The notes below the pieces were generated by a model. It did no database searches. It worked only from the letters and a program-made list of their open reading frames with translations, and was not told the origin of the DNA. From Microbacterium sp. 3J1 (GTDB taxonomy: Bacteria; Actinomycetota; Actinomycetes; Actinomycetales; Microbacteriaceae), in the NCBI RefSeq assembly GCF_001049495.1, contig NZ_CDWI01000002.1, forward strand, positions 1 through 64,000: 64,000 bases of DNA. The letters are read 5' to 3'. Below, one piece after another: positions 8,590 through 16,268 of this stretch. The translations under genes and the position numbers were made by a program. Every line of letters starts with the position of its first letter. Position 1 is the first letter of the stretch.

Positions 8590-9105
8590 ATGACCTTCCG
8601 CTACGACTTCGCCCCCACGCCGTTCGGGGATGCGCTGGCGGTGTTCTCCGACGAGGGGATCGTGCGCTTCGATCTCTCCGAGTCGGAGGACCCGTCGGTC
8701 CCCTGGCTCCTCGAGAGCGTCTCCCGTCAGCTGCACGCCGTCCCCGAACCCGATCCGGGGGCCGCCGACGATCTGACCTCGCTGCTGGAGGACTACTTCG
8801 GCGGGGAGCCGGTGCGATTCGACGACCGCCTCGCACTCGACTGGCGCCTGGCCGTGGGCTTCTCCCGTACCGCTCTGGCGACGATCTGCTCGATCGAGTG
8901 GGGCCAGACGCTGAGCTACGGCGAGGTCGCCGTGCTCGCGGGCCACCCCGGTGCCGCTCGTGCGGTGGGCACCGCCTGCCGGCTGACCCCGTTCTCGATC
9001 ATCGTTCCGGTGCACCGTGTCGTCCGCTCCGACGGCACTCCCGGTCATTACGGCGCGCACCCCGAGCGCAAGCGCTTCCTGCTCGACCTCGAGTCGCATG
9101 GCTGA
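8590..9105 (+). CDS. Alkyltransferase-like protein lacking the acceptor cysteine
   Basis: A 171-residue homologue of O6-alkylguanine-DNA alkyltransferase. The C-terminal DNA-binding domain is clear: WGQTLSYGEVA, then GAARAVGTAC and IIVPVHRVVRSDG. In true alkyltransferases the active site is PCHR; here it is PVHR with Val141 in the cysteine position, so methyl transfer is not expected. This matches alkyltransferase-like proteins, which bind alkylated guanine and recruit nucleotide excision repair; those I know of usually have Trp there. ATG 8590 is chosen over an in-frame ATG at 8581; no clear ribosome site decides it. Divergent from the helicase-like gene. Confidence 0.88.
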   Translation: MTFRYDFAPTPFGDALAVFSDEGIVRFDLSESEDPSVPWLLESVSRQLHAVPEPDPGAADDLTSLLEDYFGGEPVRFDDRLALDWRLAVGFSRTALATICSIEWGQTLSYGEVAVLAGHPGAARAVGTACRLTPFSIIVPVHRVVRSDGTPGHYGAHPERKRFLLDLESHG

Positions 9106-9146
9106 CCGGCCGTGATCGACGGACACGGGACGACGGCAGGAAGACG

Positions 9147-9183
9147 ACGTGGACCCCGGCGAGTAGGCCGCCGGGGTCCACGT
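9147..9183. terminator. Bidirectional terminator hairpin
   Basis: Perfect 14-bp inverted repeat (9147-9160 with 9170-9183) around a 9-nt loop. It lies between the convergent alkyltransferase-like and symporter genes. Confidence 0.75.
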
Positions 9184-9220
9184 GGTTCATGCGCCGATGC
9201 GAAGAGCGCTCACGGGCCGC

Positions 9221-10858
9221 TCAGTGGTCGACGGCCTTCTCCGCACCGAACCCGGTGAGCGAGCGCACCTCCATCTCGGCCGCCAGCTGAGGCGACTCCT
9301 TCTGCCTGCTGGTGATGGTCCCGAGCCAGCCGAGGAGGAACCCGAGCGGGATCGACACGATGCCCGGGTTGTTCATCGGCCACAGCACGATGTCGATACT
9401 CGGGATCATCGCGGTCGGCGATCCCGAGAACACCGGCGAGAGGATGATGAGGATCATCGCCGCGGCGAGCCCGCCATACATGCTCCACACGGCGCCGCGC
9501 GTGTTGAACCTCCGCCAGAACAGGGAGTACAGGATGGTGGGCAGGTTGGCCGACGCGGCGACGGCGAACGCCAGGGCGACGAGGAACGCGATGTTCTGTC
9601 CCTGAGCGCCGATGCCTCCGACGATGGCGAGGATGCCGATCACCACGACGGTGCGGCGCGCGACGCGCACCTCGCCGTTCGGGTCGGCTTCCACGGGGTT
9701 CCCCGCAGCATCCTTCCGGCCCTTCTGGATCACGTTCGCGTAGATGTCGTGCGCGAACGATGCGGCCGCCGTGATCGTCAGCCCCGCCACCACCGCGAGG
9801 ATGGTCGCGAAGGCGACGGCCGAGATGAATCCGAGCAGCACCGGACCGCCGAGATACAGGGCGAGAAGGGGTGCCGCCGAGTTCGGTCCGCCGGGGGCGG
9901 CAGCGATCACGTCGGCGCCGACGAGCGCCCCGGCGCCGTACCCGAGCACCAGGGTGAGCAGGTAGAAGCCGCCGATCAGCCAGATCGCCCAGACGACGGA
10001 GCGACGGGCCTCCTTCGCCGTCGGCACGGTGTAGAAGCGCATCAGCACGTGCGGGAGTCCCGCGGTACCGAGGACGAGAGCCATGCCGAGAGAGACGAAG
10101 TCCCAGGGATTCGCGCCGTACTGGAGCCCCGGTCCGAGGATCGCCTCGCCCTTGTCGGAGTTGGCGACCGCCGCCTCGAGCAGCGTGTTGAGGTTGAACC
10201 CGTTGATCGCGAGCACCCAGATCGTCATCGCGATCGCCCCGCCGATGAGGAGGAACGCCTTGACGATCTGCACCCACGTCGTGCCCTTCATGCCGCCGAT
10301 CAGCACATACACGATCATCAGCACGCCGACGACGGCGATCACGATCGACTGCCCGATGCGCCCCTCGATGCCGAGGAGCAGCGATACGAGACCGCCGGCT
10401 CCCGCCATCTGGGCGAGGAGATAGAAGAAGCACACCGCGAGCGTGGTGATGGCGGCCGCCATCCGCACCGGACGCTGCTTCAGCCGGAACGAGAGCACGT
10501 CGGCCATGGTGAACTTGCCCGTGTTGCGCATGAGCTCCGCGACCAGCAGCAGCGCTACCAGCCATGCCACGAGGAACCCGATCGAGTAGAGGAACCCGTC
10601 GTATCCGTTGATCGCGATCGCGCCGCAGATCCCGAGGAACGAGGCCGCGGAGAGGTAGTCCCCCGCGATCGCGAATCCATTCTGCGGTCCGGTGAATGAG
10701 CGACCGGCGGCGTAATAGTCCGCAGCCGTCTTGTTGTTGCGGCTCGCCCTGATGACGATGAACAGGGTCACCGCGACGAAAGCGCCGAAGATCGAGATGT
10801 TGAGGATCGGATTGCTCTCGACCGCGACCGGCTCGACTGCCAGAAGGATGCCGTTCAT
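9221..10858 (-). CDS. actP: Sodium:solute symporter, acetate permease type
   Basis: A 545-residue transporter of the SSS family with about 13 hydrophobic segments. The N-terminal core AADYYAAGRSFTGPQNGFAIAGDYLSAASFLG is characteristic of ActP-type cation/acetate symporters, which import short monocarboxylates. Its ATG overlaps the stop of the upstream DUF485 gene by 4 bp, the standard yjcH-actP arrangement. The divergent GAF-LuxR regulator is a candidate controller. Substrate assignment rests on family and context. Confidence 0.9.
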   Translation of the reverse strand: MNGILLAVEPVAVESNPILNISIFGAFVAVTLFIVIRASRNNKTAADYYAAGRSFTGPQNGFAIAGDYLSAASFLGICGAIAINGYDGFLYSIGFLVAWLVALLLVAELMRNTGKFTMADVLSFRLKQRPVRMAAAITTLAVCFFYLLAQMAGAGGLVSLLLGIEGRIGQSIVIAVVGVLMIVYVLIGGMKGTTWVQIVKAFLLIGGAIAMTIWVLAINGFNLNTLLEAAVANSDKGEAILGPGLQYGANPWDFVSLGMALVLGTAGLPHVLMRFYTVPTAKEARRSVVWAIWLIGGFYLLTLVLGYGAGALVGADVIAAAPGGPNSAAPLLALYLGGPVLLGFISAVAFATILAVVAGLTITAAASFAHDIYANVIQKGRKDAAGNPVEADPNGEVRVARRTVVVIGILAIVGGIGAQGQNIAFLVALAFAVAASANLPTILYSLFWRRFNTRGAVWSMYGGLAAAMILIILSPVFSGSPTAMIPSIDIVLWPMNNPGIVSIPLGFLLGWLGTITSRQKESPQLAAEMEVRSLTGFGAEKAVDH

Positions 10859-11202
10859 GCTCCGCCCTGCGCCTTCTCGAGGTCTTCACGGATCTCTGTG
10901 GCGATCGGATCCAGCTTTCGATTGGCGAACGAGACATAGGTCATGGTGATGGCGAATGTGGTCACGAATTGCCCGAGACCGAGCAGCAATCCGACGGTGA
11001 TATCGCCCCAGACCCGCTGGGACATGAATTCCGTCGCGAAGGCGGCCAGCAGCACGTAGACGAAATACCAGATCAGGAAGAACGCGGCGAGCGGGAAGAT
11101 GAATGAACGCTGCGTGCGTTTCAGTGTGCGGAATCGCTCGGATTCCTCGACGGCGATGTAGTCGATCACACCGGCCGAATCGGGCGTTGAATGGTCGGTC
11201 AT
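10855..11202 (-). CDS. DUF485 membrane protein, symporter partner
   Basis: A 115-residue protein with two membrane segments (about 34-56 and 68-90) and a conserved-type YVSFANRKLDPIATEIRE tail. DUF485 (YjcH) proteins are almost always encoded just before ActP-type symporters and are thought to be an accessory subunit. ATG 11202 is chosen because aaggagg lies 4-5 nt upstream; an in-frame start at 11235 lacks this. Stop and next start overlap (ATGA). Confidence 0.88.
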   Translation of the reverse strand: MTDHSTPDSAGVIDYIAVEESERFRTLKRTQRSFIFPLAAFFLIWYFVYVLLAAFATEFMSQRVWGDITVGLLLGLGQFVTTFAITMTYVSFANRKLDPIATEIREDLEKAQGGA

Positions 11203-11310
11203 GGGGCCTCCTTGCCTCATGTTCGCGGCTCGCACGGGCGTGTCGTGCGAGTGGTAGGGTCGACGCTACGAAACGGGGAACGGTGCCGTCACCCCCGAAA
11301 GTAGGTAGTC

Positions 11311-12168
11311 GTGAGCACAACGGCAGAGCTGGAATCCGAGACCGAGCTGGTCACCAGGGCTGTGCGGGAACTGGCCAGACGGACGCACTTCCCGGTGACG
11401 TTCGGAGGCCTGATCGACGAGGGCGTCGTCAGTGTGACGAGCATCGTCGGAAACCGCACGCACAGCCTCGATGGTCTGCGCGTGCGACCCGAGCGCGGAC
11501 TCGGCGGGCGAGCCATGATGGAGCTGCGCCCCCGGATGACCAACGACTACGGGTCGTCGCGACAGATCACCCACGACTACGACGTCTTCGTGCTGGGTGA
11601 GGGACTGCGCACGCTGCTGGCTCTGCCGATCGTGGTGGGCGGACGCCCTCGCGGCGTGCTCTACGCCGGCGCCTGGGACAGGACGCCGGTGGACGGCATC
11701 ACGACCGCGCCGGCCATGCAGGTCGCGCAGTCGGTCGCCGATGAGCTCCGCGTCCGCGACGAGGTCGAACGGCGACTGCGCGCCGCGTCGCCGGCACCCG
11801 ACGCGGTGGCTCCGCGTCATCGCGAGGAGCTCCGCGAGAGCTTCGCCGAACTGCGCAGCATCGCCGCGGCCGTCGAGGACGCGGGGCTGCGAGATCGCAT
11901 CGCCCAGGTGGAGCATCGACTCCTATCGCTCGCAGGCGAATCCGTGCCGGTCACGACCGGCGCCGTCCCGACCGTCCACCTGTCGCGCCGCGAGACGGAT
12001 GTGCTGGCCTGCGCCGCCCTCGGCGCGACGAACGCGGAGATCGCCGGCCAGTTGGGGCTTCGCGAAGGCACCGTCAAGGCCTATCTCGGCACCGCGATGT
12101 CCAAGCTCGATGCCTCTACCCGTCACGCGGCCGTGACCAAGGCCCGTCGGGCGGGGCTCCTCCCCTGA
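11311..12168 (+). CDS. GAF-domain LuxR-type transcriptional regulator
   Basis: A 285-residue protein. Residues about 10-150 look like a GAF sensory domain (ERGLGGRAMM, LALPIVVGGRPRGVLYAG). A short helical linker follows, then a C-terminal LuxR helix-turn-helix (LSRRETDVLACAALGATNAEIAGQLGLREGTVKAYL, about 220-285). The GTG start has gtaggt about 5 nt upstream. Divergent transcription from the DUF485-symporter pair suggests it regulates carboxylate uptake in response to a small ligand; the ligand is unknown. Confidence 0.88.
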   Translation: MSTTAELESETELVTRAVRELARRTHFPVTFGGLIDEGVVSVTSIVGNRTHSLDGLRVRPERGLGGRAMMELRPRMTNDYGSSRQITHDYDVFVLGEGLRTLLALPIVVGGRPRGVLYAGAWDRTPVDGITTAPAMQVAQSVADELRVRDEVERRLRAASPAPDAVAPRHREELRESFAELRSIAAAVEDAGLRDRIAQVEHRLLSLAGESVPVTTGAVPTVHLSRRETDVLACAALGATNAEIAGQLGLREGTVKAYLGTAMSKLDASTRHAAVTKARRAGLLP

Positions 12169-12258
12169 CGCGCCGCGGGGAGGCCTGATCCGCGCGAACT
12201 GCCCAGTCCCTGCCCAGGCCGCAGGGCTAGCATGGGGATCGGTCGGCGATCGTCGGCC

Positions 12259-12302
12259 CCGGACGAGGTAGACCAGTACCCGGTGAGCGCAAAAGACTGG
12301 TC
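12259..12302 (+). ncRNA. Guanidine-III riboswitch (ykkC-III class)
   Basis: The segment follows the guanidine-III aptamer pattern as I know it: ccggacgaggt, then the P1 5' strand gaccag (12271-12276), gtacccggt, an A-rich gcgcaaaaga, and the P1 3' strand ctggtc (12297-12302). The ccgg at 12259-12262 can pair with ccgg at 12280-12283, as the pseudoknot fold requires. It ends 14 nt before the start of an SMR-family exporter, the class's usual target. Expression platform: ggtcc (12299-12303) can instead pair with ggacc (12308-12312), burying the aagga ribosome site. Ligand would favour P1 and release it. Confidence 0.88.
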
Positions 12303-12316
12303 CGGAAGGACCGATA

Positions 12317-12643
12317 ATGTCGTGGCTGATTCTGATCGCATCCGGAGTCCTCGAGGCCGTCTGGGCGACTGCCCTGGGCAAGTCCGAAGGCTTCACCAAG
12401 CTCTGGCCGAGCATCATCTTCGTCGGCGGACTCATATTGTCGATGATCGGGCTCGCATTCGCCATGCGTGATATCGCCACGGGGACGGCGTACGCGGTCT
12501 GGGTCGGGATCGGCGCGACTCTCACCGTGGTGTGGGCGATGATCACCGGCGACAGTGAAATCTCCTGGATGCGCATTCTGCTGCTCCTGGGGCTCGTCGG
12601 CTGCATCGTCGGGCTGAAGCTGATCGACCCGGGACACGAATAA
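12317..12643 (+). CDS. SMR-family exporter, probable guanidinium exporter
   Basis: A 108-residue small multidrug resistance protein with four membrane segments and the essential membrane glutamate in TM1 (LIASGVLEAVWATALG, Glu13). The TM1 motif and the GTAYAVWVGIGA segment of TM3 resemble SugE/Gdx proteins, which export guanidinium, rather than drug-type EmrE. The guanidine-III riboswitch directly upstream supports that. Ribosome site aagga (12306-12310) lies 6 nt before ATG and inside the switching hairpin. lsr2 follows on the same strand. Confidence 0.92.
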   Translation: MSWLILIASGVLEAVWATALGKSEGFTKLWPSIIFVGGLILSMIGLAFAMRDIATGTAYAVWVGIGATLTVVWAMITGDSEISWMRILLLLGLVGCIVGLKLIDPGHE

Positions 12644-12685
12644 GCGTCATCGCAATTCGACCGGGCACGGGGTAATGTCATTTCC

Positions 12686-13039
12686 ATGGCGAGACGAATT
12701 GTGCATCAACTGGTGGATGACATCGACGGCAGTGTCCTCGAAGTCGGCGAAGGCGAGACCGTGCATTTCTCGCTCAATGGGACGTCCTACGAGATCGACC
12801 TGAATTCAGCGCACGCCGAGGAGCTGCGTGCGGCCCTCGAGCCGTACATCTCGGCGGGACGCCGGGCGGGATCGGCGGGCGCGGCAGGAGCCGGGCGCTC
12901 CTCCTCGTCGCGCAAGCGCCCTGCGCGCAACCCCGAGGTGGCAGCGATCAGGGCGTGGGCGAACGACAACGGCTACACGCTGTCCGAGCGGGGCCGCATC
13001 CCGGCGCCCGTGGTCGAGGCGTACAACGCCGCGCACTGA
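12686..13039 (+). CDS. lsr2: Lsr2 nucleoid-associated protein
   Basis: A 117-residue H-NS-like protein that bridges AT-rich DNA and silences acquired or sensitive genes. The N-terminal dimerisation domain (VHQLVDDIDGS, VHFSLNGTSYEIDL) leads through a flexible Ala/Gly/Ser linker to the C-terminal DNA-binding domain. The minor-groove hook RGR is at residues 102-104 (SERGRIPAPVVEAY). Convergent with the MarR gene, with one base between stops. The AT-rich crt promoter about 0.7 kb away is a plausible local target, by inference only. Confidence 0.95.
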   Translation: MARRIVHQLVDDIDGSVLEVGEGETVHFSLNGTSYEIDLNSAHAEELRAALEPYISAGRRAGSAGAAGAGRSSSSRKRPARNPEVAAIRAWANDNGYTLSERGRIPAPVVEAYNAAH

Positions 13040-13040
13040 C

Positions 13041-13685
13041 TCACTCCGAGGTCGCGACTCCGGCCTGGGCCCACGGCTCATCCCGGAGCGCGATCTCGCC
13101 TGCCATGTCCGTCAGGAACCGGATCACGACCTCGCGTTCATCCGCCGTCAACCGCGCCGCGGAGTAGAACCGCTTCGCCTGCTGCTTCCCCACGGTCTCC
13201 ATGGCGGCCTGCCGGGTCTCGGGCGTGATCGTGATCGCCAGTGCCCGTCGGTCGGTGGGATGCGGCGCACGCTTGATGTGCCCGCCCTTCTCCAGCCGGT
13301 CGAGCAGCTTCGTCGTCGACGCGGTCGAGATCCCCAGATGCGTCGCGATGCCTCCCGGCGTCGCTGTGGCCCCGCGGTTCGCGCACACGATCAGGTAGTG
13401 CAGCGCGCGCATGTCCGTCTCGTTGAGCTTCATGTAGCGCCGCGACGCGAGCGAGAGCTTCTGCTCCGCATCCCTGAGGTTCCCGAGTGCGCCCATGAGC
13501 ACAGCGATCTGGCGCAGATCCTCCGGGTCCACCCCTGAGCGATCGATCAGCGCGCTGCGCGGATCGGTCGCCTCCACGTCGTAGATCGCCGCATGGGCGA
13601 GTCCATCCGGCGAGGTCGCGCTCCGCTCCGCGACCGCATCCGACGAGCCGCTCCCCCAGGGGCTGGCGTCAGATCCGTTGTCCAT
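13041..13685 (-). CDS. MarR-family regulator, probable CrtR-type carotenoid repressor
   Basis: A 214-residue MarR protein with a winged helix at about 115-185 (GGIATHLGISTASTTKLLDRLEKGGHIKR, then HPTDRRALAITIT). The N-terminus is about 60 residues longer than a minimal MarR. It is divergent from the idi-crt operon. In Corynebacterium glutamicum a MarR protein in this position (CrtR) represses the crt operon and is released by geranylgeranyl diphosphate, so the same role is inferred. An AT-rich intergenic region with an 8-bp palindrome lies between the two genes. Confidence 0.85.
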   Translation of the reverse strand: MDNGSDASPWGSGSSDAVAERSATSPDGLAHAAIYDVEATDPRSALIDRSGVDPEDLRQIAVLMGALGNLRDAEQKLSLASRRYMKLNETDMRALHYLIVCANRGATATPGGIATHLGISTASTTKLLDRLEKGGHIKRAPHPTDRRALAITITPETRQAAMETVGKQQAKRFYSAARLTADEREVVIRFLTDMAGEIALRDEPWAQAGVATSE

Positions 13686-13709
13686 GCCATCATGCTACAC
13701 ACGATTGGA

Positions 13710-13741
13710 TTCATGTTATGTTGATTATTAGCTAAGCTAGC
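13710..13741 (+). promoter_or_regulatory. Candidate crt promoter with palindromic operator
   Basis: A possible -35 (ttcatg, 13710-13715) and -10 (taagct, 13733-13738) are separated by 17 bp. The perfect palindrome ttagctaa (13728-13735) and adjacent palindrome gctagc (13736-13741) overlap the -10. That is the expected place for a MarR operator. The stretch 13680-13745 is unusually AT-rich for this genome. Promoter hexamers are weak, so this is tentative. Confidence 0.4.
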
Positions 13742-13762
13742 GAAATCGAGGAGGTTCCCCCG

Positions 13763-14284
13763 TTGGATGAGGTCACCCTCCTTTCTGCAGACGGAGACGC
13801 GATCGGCGTAGCCGCCAAGGACACGGTGCACACCACCGACACCCCGCTGCATCTCGCGTTCTCCTGCTATGTCCTGGACGGTGACGGCCGCCTCCTGGTG
13901 ACGCGGCGAGCGCTGTCGAAGCGCACCTGGCCGGGGGTCTGGACCAACAGCTTCTGCGGTCATCCCCGCCCCGACGAGGACATGGCGGATGCGGTGCACC
14001 GGCGCGCCCTGGACGAGCTCGGCCTGACGATCACCGACGTGACGATGGTGCTTCCCGACTACCGCTACCGCGCCGTCGACGCGAGCGGGATCGTCGAGAA
14101 CGAGATCTGCCCGGTGCACGTCGCCGTGGCCGACGGCGAGGTGTCCCCCTCCCCCGACGAGGTCGCGGAGTGGGCGTGGGTCGATCCTCGCGTCTTCGCA
14201 GACACGGTGGCATCCGCGCCCTTCGCCTTCAGCCCGTGGCTCGTCGAGCAGCTGTCGCAGCTGCGCGCCCACGGAGCGGTCTGA
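13763..14284 (+). CDS. idi: Isopentenyl-diphosphate delta-isomerase, type I
   Basis: A 173-residue Nudix-fold enzyme interconverting IPP and DMAPP. The catalytic cysteine is in TNSFCGHP (Cys65) and the acidic proton-transfer residue in VENEICPV (about 112-116). The start is TTG with gaggagg about 7 nt upstream. First gene of the carotenoid operon; crtE starts 2 bp after its stop. Confidence 0.93.
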   Translation: MDEVTLLSADGDAIGVAAKDTVHTTDTPLHLAFSCYVLDGDGRLLVTRRALSKRTWPGVWTNSFCGHPRPDEDMADAVHRRALDELGLTITDVTMVLPDYRYRAVDASGIVENEICPVHVAVADGEVSPSPDEVAEWAWVDPRVFADTVASAPFAFSPWLVEQLSQLRAHGAV

Positions 14285-14286
14285 TC

Positions 14287-15366
14287 ATGTCGTCGACGAT
14301 CGTCCACGAGGACATGGGCATACGCGTCGAGGAGATCCTCCGTCAGCGCTTCAGCGTCCACAGCGAGAGCGCCGAGGCATACGGAGCGGAATTCGCATCC
14401 CTGTGGCGGGCGGCGGCGGATCACGCCCTCGGCGGCAAGCTCGTGCGCCCTCGCCTCCTCCTCGACATCCACCGGGCCCTCGCGCCCGACGCCGGGACCG
14501 AGCCGACCGCCGCAGCGGTCGATGTCGCCACCCACATCGAGCTCCTCCACTACGCCTTCCTCCTGCACGACGACGTCATCGACGGCGACCTCACCCGGCG
14601 TCGGCGGCCGAACCTCATCGGCGCCCTGGCGGCGGCGAGCCTCGGCACCAGCGAGGAGGACTCCTTGCACTGGGCGCGATCCAGCGCCATCCTCATGGGC
14701 GACCTCCTGCTCTCCGCGGCCGTGCTCGGTTTCGCCCGCGCCGACATCCCGCACCAGGCGAGGATCGGACTCCTCGATCTCATCGAACAGGCGATCATCG
14801 AGACCGTGGCGGGTGAGCACACCGACGTCGCCCTGAGCCACGGCATCATCGCGCCCGAGCTCCCCACGGTGCTCAGCATGAGCGTCTACAAGACGGCCAC
14901 GTACTCGTTCTCCCTCCCGCTGCGGGCGGCGGCCCTGCTCGCCGGCGCACCGCTGACGGCACAGGACACGCTGCACGCCGTCGGCCGCCACCTCGGCCTC
15001 GCCTACCAGCTGCAGGACGACCTGCTCTGCGTCTTCGGCGATCACCGGACGCACGGCAAGGATGCGTTCTCCGACCTGCGCGAGGGCAAGGAGACGGCGA
15101 TCATCGCCTACGCCCGGTCGACGCCCGCCTGGCCGCACATCGAGCCCGCCTTCGGCTCGTCCGACCTCAGTCTGCAAGCCGCCGCAGAGATCCGTGACCG
15201 CCTTCGCGACTGCGGGGCCGAGAGCTTCGTCACCGGACTGATCGGAGATCAGCTCGACTCGATGCACGCACTCCTCGCGGATGCCGAGCGCAGCGGTGAC
15301 CTCAACTCCGACGCCGCGCGCTCGATCCTCATGGCGGCGGCGCGGCTCGAGGGGCGTCAGGCATGA
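14287..15366 (+). CDS. crtE: Geranylgeranyl diphosphate synthase
   Basis: A 359-residue polyprenyl synthase. The first Asp-rich motif is LLHDDVID (Asp95/96/99) and the second is QLQDDLLCVFGD; the GGKLVRPRL region binds substrate diphosphate. It makes C20 GGPP for phytoene synthase. GGPP is also the expected inducer of a CrtR-type repressor. It overlaps crtB by 4 bp, indicating coupled translation. Confidence 0.93.
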   Translation: MSSTIVHEDMGIRVEEILRQRFSVHSESAEAYGAEFASLWRAAADHALGGKLVRPRLLLDIHRALAPDAGTEPTAAAVDVATHIELLHYAFLLHDDVIDGDLTRRRRPNLIGALAAASLGTSEEDSLHWARSSAILMGDLLLSAAVLGFARADIPHQARIGLLDLIEQAIIETVAGEHTDVALSHGIIAPELPTVLSMSVYKTATYSFSLPLRAAALLAGAPLTAQDTLHAVGRHLGLAYQLQDDLLCVFGDHRTHGKDAFSDLREGKETAIIAYARSTPAWPHIEPAFGSSDLSLQAAAEIRDRLRDCGAESFVTGLIGDQLDSMHALLADAERSGDLNSDAARSILMAAARLEGRQA

Positions 15367-16268
15367 GCCCGGCCCCCGGAGCGGATCCGGACGACAGCCT
15401 CGGGAGGTTCAGCCGCGCAGCGGACACTGCCTCCACCGACGTCATCCGCACCTACTCGACGTCCTTCGGCCTCGCCACCAAGCTCCTCGGTTCCCGACAC
15501 CGCCAGCACGTCCGCAACATCTACGCGATGGTCCGGATCGCCGACGAGATCGTCGACGGCGTCGCCGCTCAGGCCGGGCTGAACAGCTCGGCGCAGAAAG
15601 AGGCGCTGGCCTCGTACGTCGCCGAGACGCACCGCTCGATGCGCACCGGCTACAGCACGGACCTCGTGCTCCACGCCTTCGCACGCACGGCACGGGAGTG
15701 CGGGATCGGCGAGGACCTGACGCAGCCGTTCTTCGACTCGATGAGCGCCGACATCGCCGACCCGACGGACTTCGCCGTCTACGACGCGGAGGCTCATGAG
15801 AGATACGTCTACGGCTCGGCAGAGGTCGTCGGGCTCATGTGCCTGCGCGTGTTCCTGCGCGACGTCACCCGCACTGAAGAGGAGACAGCCGTGCTCACGC
15901 ATGGGGCCAGACAGCTCGGCGCCGCGTTCCAGAACGTGAACTTCCTTCGCGACCTCGCCGATGACACCGACCGGCTGCAGCGCGGATACCTCGGCGACTC
16001 GGGGCGTCTGACGGATGCCGACCGCGACGCCTGGGTGCGGACCGTCGAGTCCCAGCTCGACGACGCCCGCCTCTCGATCCCGCTGCTGCCCAAGGACAGT
16101 CGCGCCGCCGTCCGCAGCGCGCATGCGCTCTTCGCGGCGCTCACCCGACGCGTCGCACGGACCCCGGCATCCGAGCTGTACCGGCGCCGCGTGCGGGTTC
16201 CCGATCCGATCAAGGCGCTGCTCGCCGGCCGCGCCCTCGTCATCACCGCCCTGGAGCGGGACCGATGA
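15363..16268 (+). CDS. crtB: Phytoene synthase
   Basis: A 301-residue trans-isoprenyl diphosphate synthase of the squalene/phytoene family, joining two GGPP into 15-cis-phytoene. Diagnostic motifs are YSTSFGLATKLL, the first Asp-rich RIADEIVDG (Asp61/65) and the second NVNFLRDLADD. Start and stop overlap both neighbours by 4 bp, a sign of a single tightly coupled operon. Confidence 0.95.
   Translation: MSPAPGADPDDSLGRFSRAADTASTDVIRTYSTSFGLATKLLGSRHRQHVRNIYAMVRIADEIVDGVAAQAGLNSSAQKEALASYVAETHRSMRTGYSTDLVLHAFARTARECGIGEDLTQPFFDSMSADIADPTDFAVYDAEAHERYVYGSAEVVGLMCLRVFLRDVTRTEEETAVLTHGARQLGAAFQNVNFLRDLADDTDRLQRGYLGDSGRLTDADRDAWVRTVESQLDDARLSIPLLPKDSRAAVRSAHALFAALTRRVARTPASELYRRRVRVPDPIKALLAGRALVITALERDR

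Noticed and set aside
4504..9105. A 1,533-codon open frame on the plus strand
   Set aside because: Most of it is antisense to the helicase-like gene and its translation is an Arg/Asp/Gly-rich composition typical of high-GC shadow frames. Only the last 171 codons, the alkyltransferase-like protein, are real.
9210..10937. A 575-codon minus-strand frame over the symporter
   Set aside because: It is a shifted frame of the same region with Arg-rich translation. The symporter frame shows clear family motifs and coupling with DUF485.
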